From the NCBI GenBank assembly GCA_036898135.1, contig CM072515.1, positions 76,514,072 to 76,578,071 on the forward strand: DNA of 64,000 nucleotides, in the 5' to 3' direction. The position numbers were made by a program, and so were the translations under genes. Positions 22,129 through 33,835 of the stretch are shown here, in pieces. Origin of the DNA: Oncomelania hupensis. Taxonomy: Eukaryota; Mollusca; Gastropoda; Littorinimorpha; Pomatiopsidae. The notes beneath the pieces were generated by a model. The model saw only the letters and a list, made by a program, of their open reading frames with translations, made no database searches and had not been told where the DNA came from. Positions within the stretch are counted from its first letter, which is position 1. Each line of letters begins with the position of its first letter.

Positions 22129-22835
22129 GACCCCTTGGGGTCATGAGCAATCTTGCCACTGTAGATTGTTCAAACCTATAAAGGGAACAGTGAAAGCCAC
22201 AGTTGAAAACCTGTCTTTCCTTTATAGGCAAGACAGATTCACTGCGGCAACAGTACCCACGTTGGAGTGCCGGGGGTTTTCAGTATAAATAGTATCCCCA
22301 CTTTATGGAAATTTAGTGCTTTAAATTCCCACTGTCGCTGTCTTCCTCATTTACTCTTTCCTATTCCTGCTCTGTCCTTCACTCTGCTATACTATCTTCT
22401 TCTTCGCTAGATCAATGACCTACCTTTTTTCTTGAAAACTCTTCCTGGACAAGACTCCTTGTTTGTGTATGAGGTCTGTTGGATCAGCTTGGGAGTGTTG
22501 GACGCTTTCTGCCGGGTGGTCACTAGGGCTTCCTATGATTGTACTATTTAGCACTATAGGCATTTTATATGTATGTGTTTCATTGATGATTTATAATGAT
22601 GTTTGTATTCTATTTTGTTTTTGTAACCGGGGTGTTCGCGTAGTTGAGGTCAACCCTCAGCCGTCCCCCGCGTGGGATGTCTTTATTGTAAAGTGACTGG
22701 CCGGTGGAGGGCATTCAATTTTCCCACTGGGGTTGTTTCAGCAGATCTTTTATGCGGATCGGGGGTTGTCCGGTCCTGATTTGGCTCGGAAGAGTCCGCT
22801 GGACCTAAAGCAACAATAAATCAATCAATCAATCA
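22129..22835 (+). mobile_element. ATE copy A, full length, with 12-bp TSD and known empty site
   Basis: 707 bp flanked by ATCTTTTATAGT at 22117-22128 and 22836-22847. The duplicate at 24839-24850 has that 12-mer once and no insert. The element starts with the perfect hairpin GACCCC-TT-GGGGTC and carries TATAAATAG. It ends with the stem-loop GGTCC (22772-22776), GGCTC, GGAA loop, GAG(T)CC, GGACC (22801-22805), then gcaacaat and (AATC)n. Short frames are not clearly coding. Confidence 0.95.
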
Positions 22836-23127
22836 ATCTTTTATAGTCATATTGTTCTTCTTTATTTCATCCTTGCTCACCTCCCTTAGTTTCTTCACTT
22901 TTTCAATTCCATTCCATATGTGATCGTTTGTTTCCTTCTCCCACAATGTTATCCATATCCAGGTATAATTATTTCATGAATGAAGATTACTATCAACATG
23001 CTCGCACCTTCCATTCATATTACATTATCTACCACTCTATAATTATAGCACCGTGTAATTAACAATATTATTACATCAATGAAAATTATATTCCATCTTA
23101 CTGGACAACAGCTCACCACCTCTCAAC

Positions 23128-23789
23128 ATTGACATTGATAACAACCTGTCTAAATTGAAAAATTAGCCATCATAAAGAGTTGAGAGTTGACATTGATAAC
23201 AATCTGTCTATGGAAAAATTAGCCATATTAAGTGTTGAGAGTTGACATTGATAACAACCTGTCTATTAAAAAATTAGCCATCATAAAGTGTTGAGAGATG
23301 ACATTGATAGCAAACTGTCTATTAAAAAATTAGCCATCATAAAGTGTTGAGAGTTGACATTGATAACAAACTGTCTATTAAAAAATTAGCCATATAAAGT
23401 GTTGAGAGTTGACATTGATAACAAACTGTCTATTAAAAAATTAGCCATCATAAAGTGTTGAGAGTTGACATTGATAACAACTTGTCTATTAAAAAATTAG
23501 CCATCATAAAGTGTTGAGAGTTGACATTGATAACAAACTGTCTATTAAAAAATTAGCCATATAAAGTGTTGAGAGTTGACATTGATAACAAACTGTCTAT
23601 GGAAAAATTAGCCATATAAAGTGTTGAGGGTTGACATTGATAACAAACTGTCTATTGAAAAATTAGCCATCATAAAGTGTTGAGAGTTGACATTGATAAC
23701 AAACTGTCTATTAAAAAATTAGCCATATAAAGTGTTGAGAGTTGACATTGATAACAAACTGTCTATTGAAAAATTAGCCATATAAAGTT
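23128..23789 (+). repeat. 56-bp LINE-derived minisatellite, array II
   Basis: About 12 units of 55-56 bp. The order of variant units (for example agagatgacattgatagc, ctgtctatgg) is repeated in array III, so the two arrays arose by the 2.0-kb duplication. Confidence 0.95.
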
Positions 23790-25130
23790 GTAACGTATGG
23801 ATATTTGGATGGGTGCCTGTTTATAATAGCTAAGTGAATGTGAAATGTAATTGACTCCTAGATCAAAATGCAGTGTGTGTGCAAGTCCCTCTGTTTACTA
23901 CCACACCCACAAATTCATAGATTCTCACTAACACAGGCAAACACGCAAAAAAAAGCTTTACGCTCTCAATACGTATAAATAAACCGCAATATTTTACAAC
24001 CAATCTTTTGCACCGATCTTTTTACAACAATATTTTTACACTAATCTCTCACACCTCACTGTCCAGTTTAAATGACTGCGAAACTCAAACGGCCGGCATT
24101 CGCATGTCCTGAGCCAAAATAAACACAAAACTCGTTACCTGTGGTAACGCAGGGAATCCGTGCATGAGTAAGCCTGGTTGAACCGTTGATGTTGTAGACA
24201 GGCAGATAGACGAGCAGTGATGTTGTAGACAGGCAGATAGACGAGCAGTGATGTTGTAGACAGGCAGATAGACGAGCAGGCAGATAGACGAGCAGTGATG
24301 TTGTAGACAGGCAGATAGACGAGCAGTGATGTTGTAGACAGGCAGATAGACGAGCAGTGATGTTGTAGACAGGCAGATAGACGAGCAGTGATGTTGTAGA
24401 CAGGCAGATAGGCGAGCAGTGATGTTGTAAAGAGGCAGATAGACCAGCAGTGATGTTGTAGACAGGCAGATAGACGAGCAGTGATGTTGTAGACAGGCAG
24501 ATAGACGAGCAATGATGTTGTAGACAGGCAGATAGACGAGCAATGATGTTGTAGACAGGCAGATAGACGAGCAGTGATGTTGTAAACAGGCAGATGGGCT
24601 CGCCTGCCCTATCTGTCTGAGGAAGAAAATGCGTCTTGGTCAGGTACAAGACGCACGGCCGACCGCCGATGTTCCCCGAGTCGCCCTTTCTCCGTTATCC
24701 GAGACAACGCCGTGTGTCCAGGTGTATGAAGTTAACGCCAGCTTCCTGTAGGCAGCTACAACAAACGTCAATGCTCTGGCTTTTCTGTCCGCTGGACCAT
24801 ATAAGCACAGAATATCTATCTATAATTTATATCTATCTATCTTTTATAGTCATATTGATCTTCATTATTTCATCCTTGCTCACCTCCCTTAGTTTCTTCA
24901 CTTTTTCAATTCCATTCCATATGTGATCGTTTGTTTCCTTCTCCCACAATGTTATCCATATCCAGGTATAATTATTTCATGAATGAAGATTACTATCAAC
25001 ATGCTCGCACCTTCCATTCATATTACATTATCTACCACTCTATAATTATAGCACCATGTAATTAACAATATTATTACATCAATGAAAATTATATTCCATC
25101 TTACTGGACAACAGCTCACCACCTCTCAAC
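23790..25130. repeat. Tandem segmental duplication, copy 2 (no ATE insertion)
   Basis: Near-identical to 21068-23127 minus the ATE. A second 31-bp minisatellite lies at 24187-24595. The empty ATE target is at 24839-24850. Confidence 0.95.
24187..24595. repeat. 31-bp minisatellite (copy 2), about 13 units
   Basis: Same unit, same partial unit and same variants as 21465-21873, offset by 2722 bp. Confidence 0.97.
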
Positions 25131-26099
25131 ATTGACATTGATAACAACCTGTCTAAATAGAAAAATTAGCCATCATAAAGAGTTGAGAGTTGACATTGAT
25201 AACAATCTGTCTATGGAAAAATTAGCCATATTAAGTGTTGAGAGTTGACATTGATAACAACCTGTCTATTAAAAAATTAGCCATCATAAAGTGTTGAGAG
25301 ATGACATTGATAGCAAACTGTCTATTAAAAAATTAGCCATCATAAAGTGTTGAGAGTTGACATTGATAACAAACTGTCTATTAAAAAATTAGCCATATAA
25401 AGTGTTGAGAGTTGACATTGATAACAAACTGTCTATTAAAAAAATTAGCCATCATAAAGTGTTGAGAGTTGACATTGATAACAACTTGTCTATTAAAAAA
25501 TTAGCCATCATAAAGTGTTGAGAGTTGACATTGATAACAAACTGTCTATTAAAAATTAGCCATATAAAGTGTTGAGAGTTGACATTGATAACCAACTGTC
25601 TATGGAAAAATTAGCCATATAAAGTGTTGAGGGTTGACATTGATAACAAACTGTCTATTGAAAAATTAGCCATCATAAAGTGTTGAGAGTTGACATTGAT
25701 AACAAACTGTCTATTAAAAAATTAGCCATATAAAGTGTTGAGAGTTGACATTGATAACAAACTGTCTATTGAAAAATTAGCCATATAAAGTGTTGAGAGT
25801 TAGCATTGATAACAAACTGTCTATTGAATAATTAGCCATATAAAGTGTTGAGAGTTGACATTGATAACAAACTATCTATTGAAAAATTAGCCATCATAAT
25901 AAAGTGTTGAGGGTTGACATTTGATAACAAACTGTCTATTGAAAAATTAGCCATATAAAGTGTTGAGGGTTGACATTGATAACAAACTGTCTTGGTCAAA
26001 TCACACTGGACAACTTTCCAAAACAATGACATTTACTTATGTTAATCTGATGAATAAAACTTGATGCAACAACAACAACAACGACATTGATAACAAACT
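25131..26099 (+). repeat. 56-bp LINE-derived minisatellite, array III, and transition
   Basis: About 16 units up to about 26000. The last unit passes into cttggtcaaatcacactgga, the true downstream LINE sequence, which is interrupted at about 26027-26090 by unrelated DNA with (CAA)n. The LINE sequence then restarts. Confidence 0.9.
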
Positions 26100-28024
<1,925 letters not shown>

Positions 28025-28221
28025 CTTTCAGACCCTTCCCCAGTGTGGGTGCCGGGGCTTTCAGTATAAATAGTATCGACACTTTCTGGAAATTTAGTGC
28101 TTTAAATTCCCACTGTCTTTCTCCTTTGTTCTTTCTCATTCCTACTCTGTTCTATCAATCTACTCTACTATCTTCTTCTTTACGTACCTTTTTTCTTGAA
28201 AACTCTTCCGGGACAAAACTA
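28025..28221 (+). mobile_element. ATE fragment, truncated at its 3' side
   Basis: Diverged ATE piece starting acccttccccagtgtgggtg, the same point as the short-form copies, with TATAAATAG. It ends inside ctcttccgggacaaaacta. No TSD is visible. Confidence 0.8.
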
Positions 28222-28520
28222 AATAATGCATTATATAGGTAAACGATTCATTATTTGGCAGCAATGCCTTATTTACTATATTATGATTTATTTACGTAAA
28301 CAAAATATAGTTTAAGTAAATAATAAGTTAATTACGGGCAAAATATATTATTTAAGGGAAGCCTACATTGTTTTAAACAAATGATTATTTACCAAAATAT
28401 GCTTCTAAATAAAGATTATTTAGCTGAAAGTGGTGAAAATAAATATTGTACAAAGGGAATTCCATAGTAGCCAATGTGAAAGGGTTGTAGCTGATGCAGT
28501 CATTGTTATAAATACTCTGT
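28222..28520. other. A+T-rich sequence, no feature
   Basis: Rich in TTATTTA words. Nothing assignable. Confidence 0.5.
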
Positions 28521-28532
28521 TAACTGCTGTTA

Positions 28533-29234
28533 CCCCTTGGGGTCATGAGCAATCTTGCCACTGTAGATTGTTCAAACCTATAAAGGGAAAAGTGAAAGCC
28601 CCAGTTGAAAACCTGTCTTTCCTTTGTAGGCAAGACAGATTCACTGCGGCAACAGTACCCCCGTTGGAGTGCCGGGGGTTTTCAGTATAAATAGTATCCC
28701 CACTTTATGGAAATTTAGTGCTTTAAATTCCCACTGTCGCTGTCTTCCTCATTTACTCTTTCCCATTCCTGCTCTGTCCTATAACTCTGCTATACTATCT
28801 TCTTCTTCGCTAGATCAATGACCTACCTTTTTTCTTGAAAACTCTTCCTGGACAAGACTCCTTGTTTGTGTATGAGGTCTGTTGGATCAGCTTGGGAGTG
28901 TTGGACGCTTTCTGCCGGGTGGTCACTAGGGCTTCCTATGATTGTATTATTTAGCACTATAGGCATTTTATATGTATGTGTTTTGTTGATGATTTATAAT
29001 GATGTTTGTATTCTATTTTGTTTTTGTAACCGGGGGTTCGAGTAGTTGGGGTAAAGCCTCAGCCGTCCCCTGCGTGGGATGTCTTTATTGTAAAGTGACT
29101 GGCCGGTGGAGGGCATTCCATTTTCCCACTAGGGTTGTTTCGGCAGATCTTTTATGCGGATTGGGGGTTGTCCGGTCCTGATTTGGCTCGGAAGAGTCCG
29201 CTGGACCTAAAGCAACAATCAATCAATAAATCAA
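28533..29234 (+). mobile_element. ATE copy B, full length, 12-bp TSD
   Basis: 702 bp flanked by TAACTGCTGTTA at 28521-28532 and 29235-29246. It begins ccccttggggtcatgagc and ends with the GGAA stem-loop and a short (AATC/AAAT)n tail. About 95% similar by eye to copies A, C and D. Confidence 0.93.
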
Positions 29235-29469
29235 TAACTGCTGTTAACTACTACAGTCTTTCTGTAACAGCGGGTGCCTGTAGCGTCTATCATGACGTTT
29301 TGGAAGGGCAGCTAAAGTATATATGGATTGATTATTGCAGACAATCTCTTTCGCGCGGACACGACGTTTAGATTCAGATTTAGCAAATAGATCTATAAGA
29401 CTGGGAATTGAAACACAAATGTTTATGGAAGCAAGTAGTCATCATTTTGCGCGAATCAGATATTTTCTT

Positions 29470-30100
29470 TTTATAAAAATATATATGAAAATGCAACGAC
29501 ACCTGTAGACTTTTGTTGGATTCCCTCTCATTGTGGTTTTCGATATAATGATTGGGCAGATCGAGCTGCGAGAAACGGTGCTTTACGTATAAACGCGGTC
29601 TCTTTGTCACTACCATTGACTGTCAAAGAAGTTTCAAATTTGATAGTTCAAGAGCTAAAAAAAGGTTGTCATTTTAAACAACAGTATGATAAACATTGCG
29701 GACTTCCCAGATCTATTACTTCCATGGCCTACCGAATTTATATGAATTCTGTGAGAACAAAGTATTGCAAAAATGTTGTGTGTGTGTGTAAAGAAAATTT
29801 TTCTTTGAAACATGCATTATATCACTGTGACACTGTGAACGATACATTGCCTAGAAATTTAGCAAAAATAGGAGAAATTAGCTTTGAAATTTGTATTCAA
29901 TTGGCAAAAGTGTTTATATCCTCTTTAATTGGCCAGTTTATATGATACATAAGTAGAAACTCTGAACGCCCAAATGTATTTCTTTATTCATGTACTGCAG
30001 TTTGTAACTATGTAAGACAATTCGTTTGTTGTTGGGTATTTTTTTTTTTTTTTGTCTTATCATTTCTATGAAGAAGACAATAAAACAAACAAACAAACAA
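29470..30100 (+). mobile_element. LINE relic with RNase H domain end and C-terminal zinc knuckle
   Basis: The plus-strand frame reads TPVDFCWIPSHCGFRYNDWA followed by DRAAR, the last motif of an RNase H domain (WxPSHxGxxxNxxAD). It runs on through 29604-29945 with CVCKENFSLKHALYHC, a short Cys/His knuckle, and stops at 29943-29945. The 3' part ends gaagacaataaaacaaacaa at about 30095. RNase H suggests an I-like clade. The element is 5'-truncated near 29470. Confidence 0.75.
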
Positions 30101-30263
30101 GCAATAACAACAACAAAATGTACATTAATAATAAATTTCAGAGTGTACTGTAGTGGCAGAGTAGCTTCCTTCAGTAATACTACTGTCTCCTCCTACTTTA
30201 ACGGACATTGTATTAGTGCAGTTAATTGTAGATGGAGTTCAAATTCACTTGTAAAGTAATCGG

Positions 30264-30550
30264 TCATTGGATGAGTTCAATGTCAAACCTCTGTACCAAC
30301 TGTTCAAGTTCTTGTTCCTCTCCAGCCAATCCATTAATGTCATACGCAAAACGGAGGTTGAAGATTGCTCTACCCCATATGCTGACTGTGCTTTTGTGAT
30401 CTGCAAGGGCATCTGATATGATGCGCTCTAGGAATATGTTAAAGAGTGTTGGAGAGAGTAGACATCCTTGTGGCACACCGATTGTTGTTCTGAACCAGTT
30501 CCAGATGGCGCTGTTGTGGAGGACTGCACTGGTAGCCTTGTCATTCATGG
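30264..30550 (-). mobile_element. FADD-LINE copy R2, RT fragment
   Basis: The minus-strand frame has GVPQGCLLSPTLFNIFLERI followed by FAYDINGLAGEEQEL. The catalytic FADD is rearranged to FAYD by base changes. It abuts the zinc-knuckle end of another LINE at about 30548. Confidence 0.85.
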
Positions 30551-30600
30551 ACACTGCCAAAATAAATGCTGAATATTTTCTTTATCATCACTACACAAAC

Positions 30601-30889
30601 GGGGTGTCGGATAGCGCATTGGTTGGAGCTACTGTGTGTCGCAAGTTAAGCACCGTCCAGTGCGGTTAGCACTTGGATGGGTGACCGCAAACCGTGAAGC
30701 GACAAATAACAACGCCCCCAGTCGACTCAACTGTGACCGAGTACCCACTCTCTTAAGGGTGGGGAAGGTAAAGCAGCGAGGGAGAGAGATGGGCATCACC
30801 CTCATTACCCTGGCCCAAGATAAGTGTGATCTCCAACATCACGCTCCCCTACGGCCACAAGGCTATGGGACTACCTTTGCCTTTACCTT
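30601..30889 (+). mobile_element. 5S-SINE copy with 11-bp TSD
   Basis: A 289-bp SINE with a tRNA-like 5' end (atagcgcattggttggag, A-box-like). It is followed by a stretch resembling the 5S rRNA internal promoter: aagttaagcaccgtccag and ggttagcacttggatgggtg at about 30645-30688. It ends ctttgcctttacctt. The TSD is ACTACACAAAC at 30590-30600 and 30890-30900. Copies at 31502-31788 (minus) and 62896-63186 (plus) are close relatives. It is not a functional 5S gene: only the promoter-like core is shared. Confidence 0.85.
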
Positions 30890-31501
30890 ACTACACAAAC
30901 TGCAATTACTACTATTCTCTTTTCCCATGCTTAATAAAACTACATTAGTGCCCAGAACTCTATCAGCAATTCTAAATGGTAGCCATTGCTGCCTGACTGT
31001 TTTCATCCAGAAGGCTGCCAATAGTACAAACATTCTTTTCTAACCAATTTGCATGAAATGCAGGTTTATTCCCAAGGAGAATATTTTTGTTACAAGACAA
31101 CGGTTCATTTATGATTTCTGTAACGCTTTCAATTTAAACCTTTTTTCCTAACGCCTTAATGACATCACTCTAAAACATGTTTAGGCTACCTTATTGGTCA
31201 TTCCGAGTTGTGGACCGAGCTTATTAATCGAGATTGTTTTCATTGTGTACTACCTTAATAATTGTTGACCACTTATGCTGACTTGTTTTTAATTTCCTAA
31301 TTTTGTTAACTTTAGTGCATTCATGTATTGACGAATACCTCAAATTCCAATGCCTCATGGTTCGAGACTTTTTATGGCAGTTTTTCTACCAATTCTATCT
31401 TCTTTTTATTTTTTTATATTCCATACAGACTGATAGATTTCCTTTTACAACATAATCAGGCAGATTTGGCAACAATAGCCACAAATAAATTAACTTTGAC
31501 A

Positions 31502-31788
31502 AAGGTAAAGGTAGTCCCATAGCCTTGTGGCCGTAGGGGAGCGTGATGTTGGAGATCACACTTATCTTGGGCCAGCGTAATGAGGGTGATGCCCATCTCT
31601 CTCCCTCGCTGCTTTACCTTCCCCACCCTTAAGAGAGTAGGTACTCAGTCACAGTTGAGTCAACTGGGGGCGTTGTTATTTGTCGCTTCACGTTTTTGCG
31701 GTCACCCATCCAAGTGCTTACCGCACTGGACGGTGCTTAACTTGCGACACAGTAGCGAGTGCTCCAACCACTGCGCTATCCGACACGC
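31502..31788 (-). mobile_element. 5S-SINE copy, reverse orientation
   Basis: Same structure as 30601-30889 on the opposite strand, with the more complete head gtcggatagcgcagtggttg. It is inserted in the YADDT LINE between LKSL and KVNLF codons. The flanking duplication is degenerate (TGTTAAAGT versus TGTCAAAGT on the minus strand). Confidence 0.85.
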
Positions 31789-31965
31789 AAAGACTTTAAC
31801 ATTACAATACGCCCTAAAGGCGTAAATTGACGGTCCAGCCAGGTTTTGTATAACATTTGCATCTCCCCAAACTGTTGGTACAAATTTTTCTTTACGCATT
31901 GTTTTAAATCGTTTATAAACCAAATTCCAAGTATTTTAAAGAATTCAGGGTTTTAGTCCACATGA

Positions 31966-32159
31966 GGGGCCGGGTAGCTCAGTTGGTAAGAGCGTCTTGC
32001 TAGTAACCGAAAGGTCGCTGGTTCGAATCCCGGATTGGTCAATGTGTGATCATATTATTTTCCCCTTTACCAACAACTGGCCCGCTGGTGTCAGTATAAA
32101 TCGGTCCAGTAGTCACCTATATGCGAAAGTGTCGTGTGACTATAATCTACATACAAACA
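31966..32159 (+). mobile_element. Thr-SINE, full length, 12-bp TSD
   Basis: 194 bp. A-box tagctcagttgg (31975-31986), CTAGTAA anticodon-loop-like segment, B-box gttcgaatcc (32021-32030), body, stem-loop GTCAC (32112-32116)/GTGAC (32136-32140), ataatctac and a short CAAAC tail. The TSD is TAGTCCACATGA at 31954-31965 and 32160-32171. It interrupts the YADDT LINE. Confidence 0.93.
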
Positions 32160-32412
32160 TAGTCCACATGAATATGAGGCATGCATACCGTGTGTGAGTT
32201 TTTCATACTTCCTAAACATATAGCACGAATTTTGTCTGTATTTGATAATAAACCTGAAACCGCTGCAAAGCTTCCCAGAGTGTTTATTGTTTGTATAAAG
32301 GAATTCATATCTCCATGAAGTAAAACTTCAGTATCATCTGCATACTGAGTAATCTTGGTTTTTTTTTTATAATCACCTATAAGTACTCCTTTACTCAGGG
32401 AGAGTGATTCCA

Positions 32413-33012
32413 CGCGGTCAGAAACTCAATTTGAATAATGGACTATCGCGGTGATTGTGTTCGTGGTTTCTTTCTTTCCCTCCTGATGAATGTCGCGTGG
32501 GACATGTTTCTCCAGTGGGAGGTTTGTCCGCCGAAGAGAATGCCATGCCGTGTCCTCCGTTGTCAATCAGTAGGCCGAATTGAGAAGGCCGAACAGAAGA
32601 TGGAGAACGTCGACTAGAAGAGGGGAGGCCGTCCGTTGTAGTAGCGGGCCTAACAATACAGGATACAGCCTGTTGGCAGGCATAACAAGGAGCAAGTATT
32701 GTTCATTAGCCCAGGCTGAAAGCGACAGAGGCTAGCTAAACGGGGTAATAATGGCGGTGCCGATCTCGTGGAGTCTCGGGACCTGACGGGAATACTGAGC
32801 GGCATATCGTCCAGTCTGGTCACACTGCTTTACGGTATCTGCCTGCTTGCGCAGACTCTGATTGCCCTAACTGGGGCGGGCGAGACTCCCAGTCACGAGT
32901 TCTCCGTGCAGGTTGTTACTGTGGCTAACGAGGCCAACCAAGCGTTTACGACGGCAGGGTCAGCCTGACGGAAGCTATCAAGATCGGTGGGCGGAGAAGG
33001 CAGAACTAGTGT
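32413..33012. other. Unassigned, relatively GC-rich segment
   Basis: Compositionally different from its surroundings. A 66-codon plus frame at 32768-32968 (LLYGICLLAQTLIALTGAGE) has a hydrophobic stretch but no recognisable family. It could be a retrotransposon 5' region. Confidence 0.3.
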
Positions 33013-33205
33013 GGGGCCGGGTAGATCAGTTGGTAGAGCGTCTTACTAGTAACCGAAAGGTACCTGGTTCGAATCCCGGATTGGCCAATGTGTGACCATA
33101 TTATTTTCCCCTTACCATCAACTGGTTCGCTGGTGTCAGAATAATGTGACCAGTAGTCGCCTATACGCTTCGGTGTCGTGTGACTATAATCTACAGTTAC
33201 GTTTA
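33013..33205 (+). mobile_element. Thr-SINE copy, degenerate TSD
   Basis: Head ggggccgggtagatcagttg, B-box ggttcgaatcccgg, body, stem GTCGC (33156-33160)/GTGAC (33180-33184) with a G-T pair, ataatctac. The flanks share GCAGAACTAG/GTAGAACTAC with mismatches. Confidence 0.88.
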
Positions 33206-33288
33206 GGTAGAACTACGGGGATGGAGATTAGGGACTGGCAAGTGGGGAGTATGTGTATTCTTTCCGCTAAAGAAAACATTAATATTGC

Positions 33289-33319
<31 letters not shown>

Positions 33320-33362
33320 TTCGTCTTCTTCTTCTTCTAAGCTATATATAGGTAAATGTAAA

Positions 33363-33432
33363 GGTGTTCCCGTCCCCTATACGCTGATGTGTCCGGGGAC
33401 GTTAATCTACTTGAACTGAACTGAACTGAACT
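33363..33432 (+). mobile_element. 5'-truncated Thr-SINE-type 3' end
   Basis: Stem-loop GTCCCC...GGGGAC at 33372-33400, then taatctac and an (AACTG)4 tail. The flanks share TGTTCCCGT. Confidence 0.8.
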
Positions 33433-33458
33433 GTTCCCGTAAACTTTCGGTCGTTGAG

Positions 33459-33526
<68 letters not shown>

Positions 33527-33566
33527 TCTTAGTAAGGGTTAGGGTTAGAGTTAGGGTTAGGGTTAC
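33459..33566. repeat. (GA)n array followed by TTAGGG-like tract
   Basis: (GA)n at 33459-33524 is followed by five (G)TTAGGG-type hexamers at 33534-33566. Interstitial. Confidence 0.9.
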
Positions 33567-33721
33567 GACGCCTAAGAACATCGTAAAAAAGCCGGTCCGA
33601 CTTGACCTGGCGCATGCGCAAAGGCGCCCGGCTAAAGTAAGACACCCGGAACTTTGACGATGCTGCAGTGGGTGTGTGTCTTGTGCGTCGGTTTCCCACT
33701 GTGTGTCGTTCAGTTACCTTC

Positions 33722-33823
33722 CAAACATGGCCACCTATCCAAGTAGGCCTACTAATGGCGCTGGACGTTGCTTAACGAAACATTTGTAACGTATGCCCAA
33801 ACCACTGGGTGTGCTACTGCATT
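33722..33823 (-). mobile_element. Degraded 5S-SINE-like head
   Basis: The minus strand has cagtggtttgggca, ttaagcaacgtccagcgcc and acttggataggtggcc in the same order as the 5S-SINE head, with divergence. Confidence 0.55.
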
Positions 33824-33835
33824 ACCTTACATGTT

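Larger units (their letters stand above)
21068..23127. repeat. Tandem segmental duplication, copy 1 (with ATE insertion)
   Basis: Non-LINE sequence with a 31-bp minisatellite at 21465-21873. It is repeated at 23790-25130 with only a few substitutions. The offset is 2722 bp before the ATE insertion and 2003 bp after it, so the two copies differ by the 719-bp insertion. The long minus-strand frame across the 31-bp array is not a gene. Confidence 0.95.
30546..32412 (-). mobile_element. LINE (YADDT type) relic, split by three SINE insertions
   Basis: One minus-strand LINE can be followed through four pieces. 32412-32160 has QYADDTEVLLHGDMNSF and LGSFAAVSGLLSN (polymerase; YADD at 32333-32344). 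31953-31790 has AAxNLYQQFG-like and RQFTPLGRIVMLKSL reading. 31500-30890 has KVNLFVAIVAK and NILLGNKPAFHANWLEKNV. 30600-30548 has CSLCSDDKENIQHLFWQC, the C-terminal zinc knuckle. The intervening DNA is a Thr-SINE (31966-32159) and two 5S-SINEs (31502-31788, 30601-30889). Stops and frameshifts make it a pseudogene. Confidence 0.8.

Noticed and set aside
20765..26000. CRISPR array
   Set aside because: Units are contiguous with no spacers, differ by point changes, derive from LINE coding sequence and lie in animal DNA.
30640..30690. 5S rRNA gene
   Set aside because: Only the internal-promoter-like core is similar. The rest is SINE sequence and TSD-flanked copies exist.
31966..32040. tRNA-Thr(AGU) gene
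   Set aside because: A- and B-boxes and a CTAGTAA loop are present, but the acceptor and anticodon stems do not pair. The same sequence with a SINE body and TSDs occurs three times.
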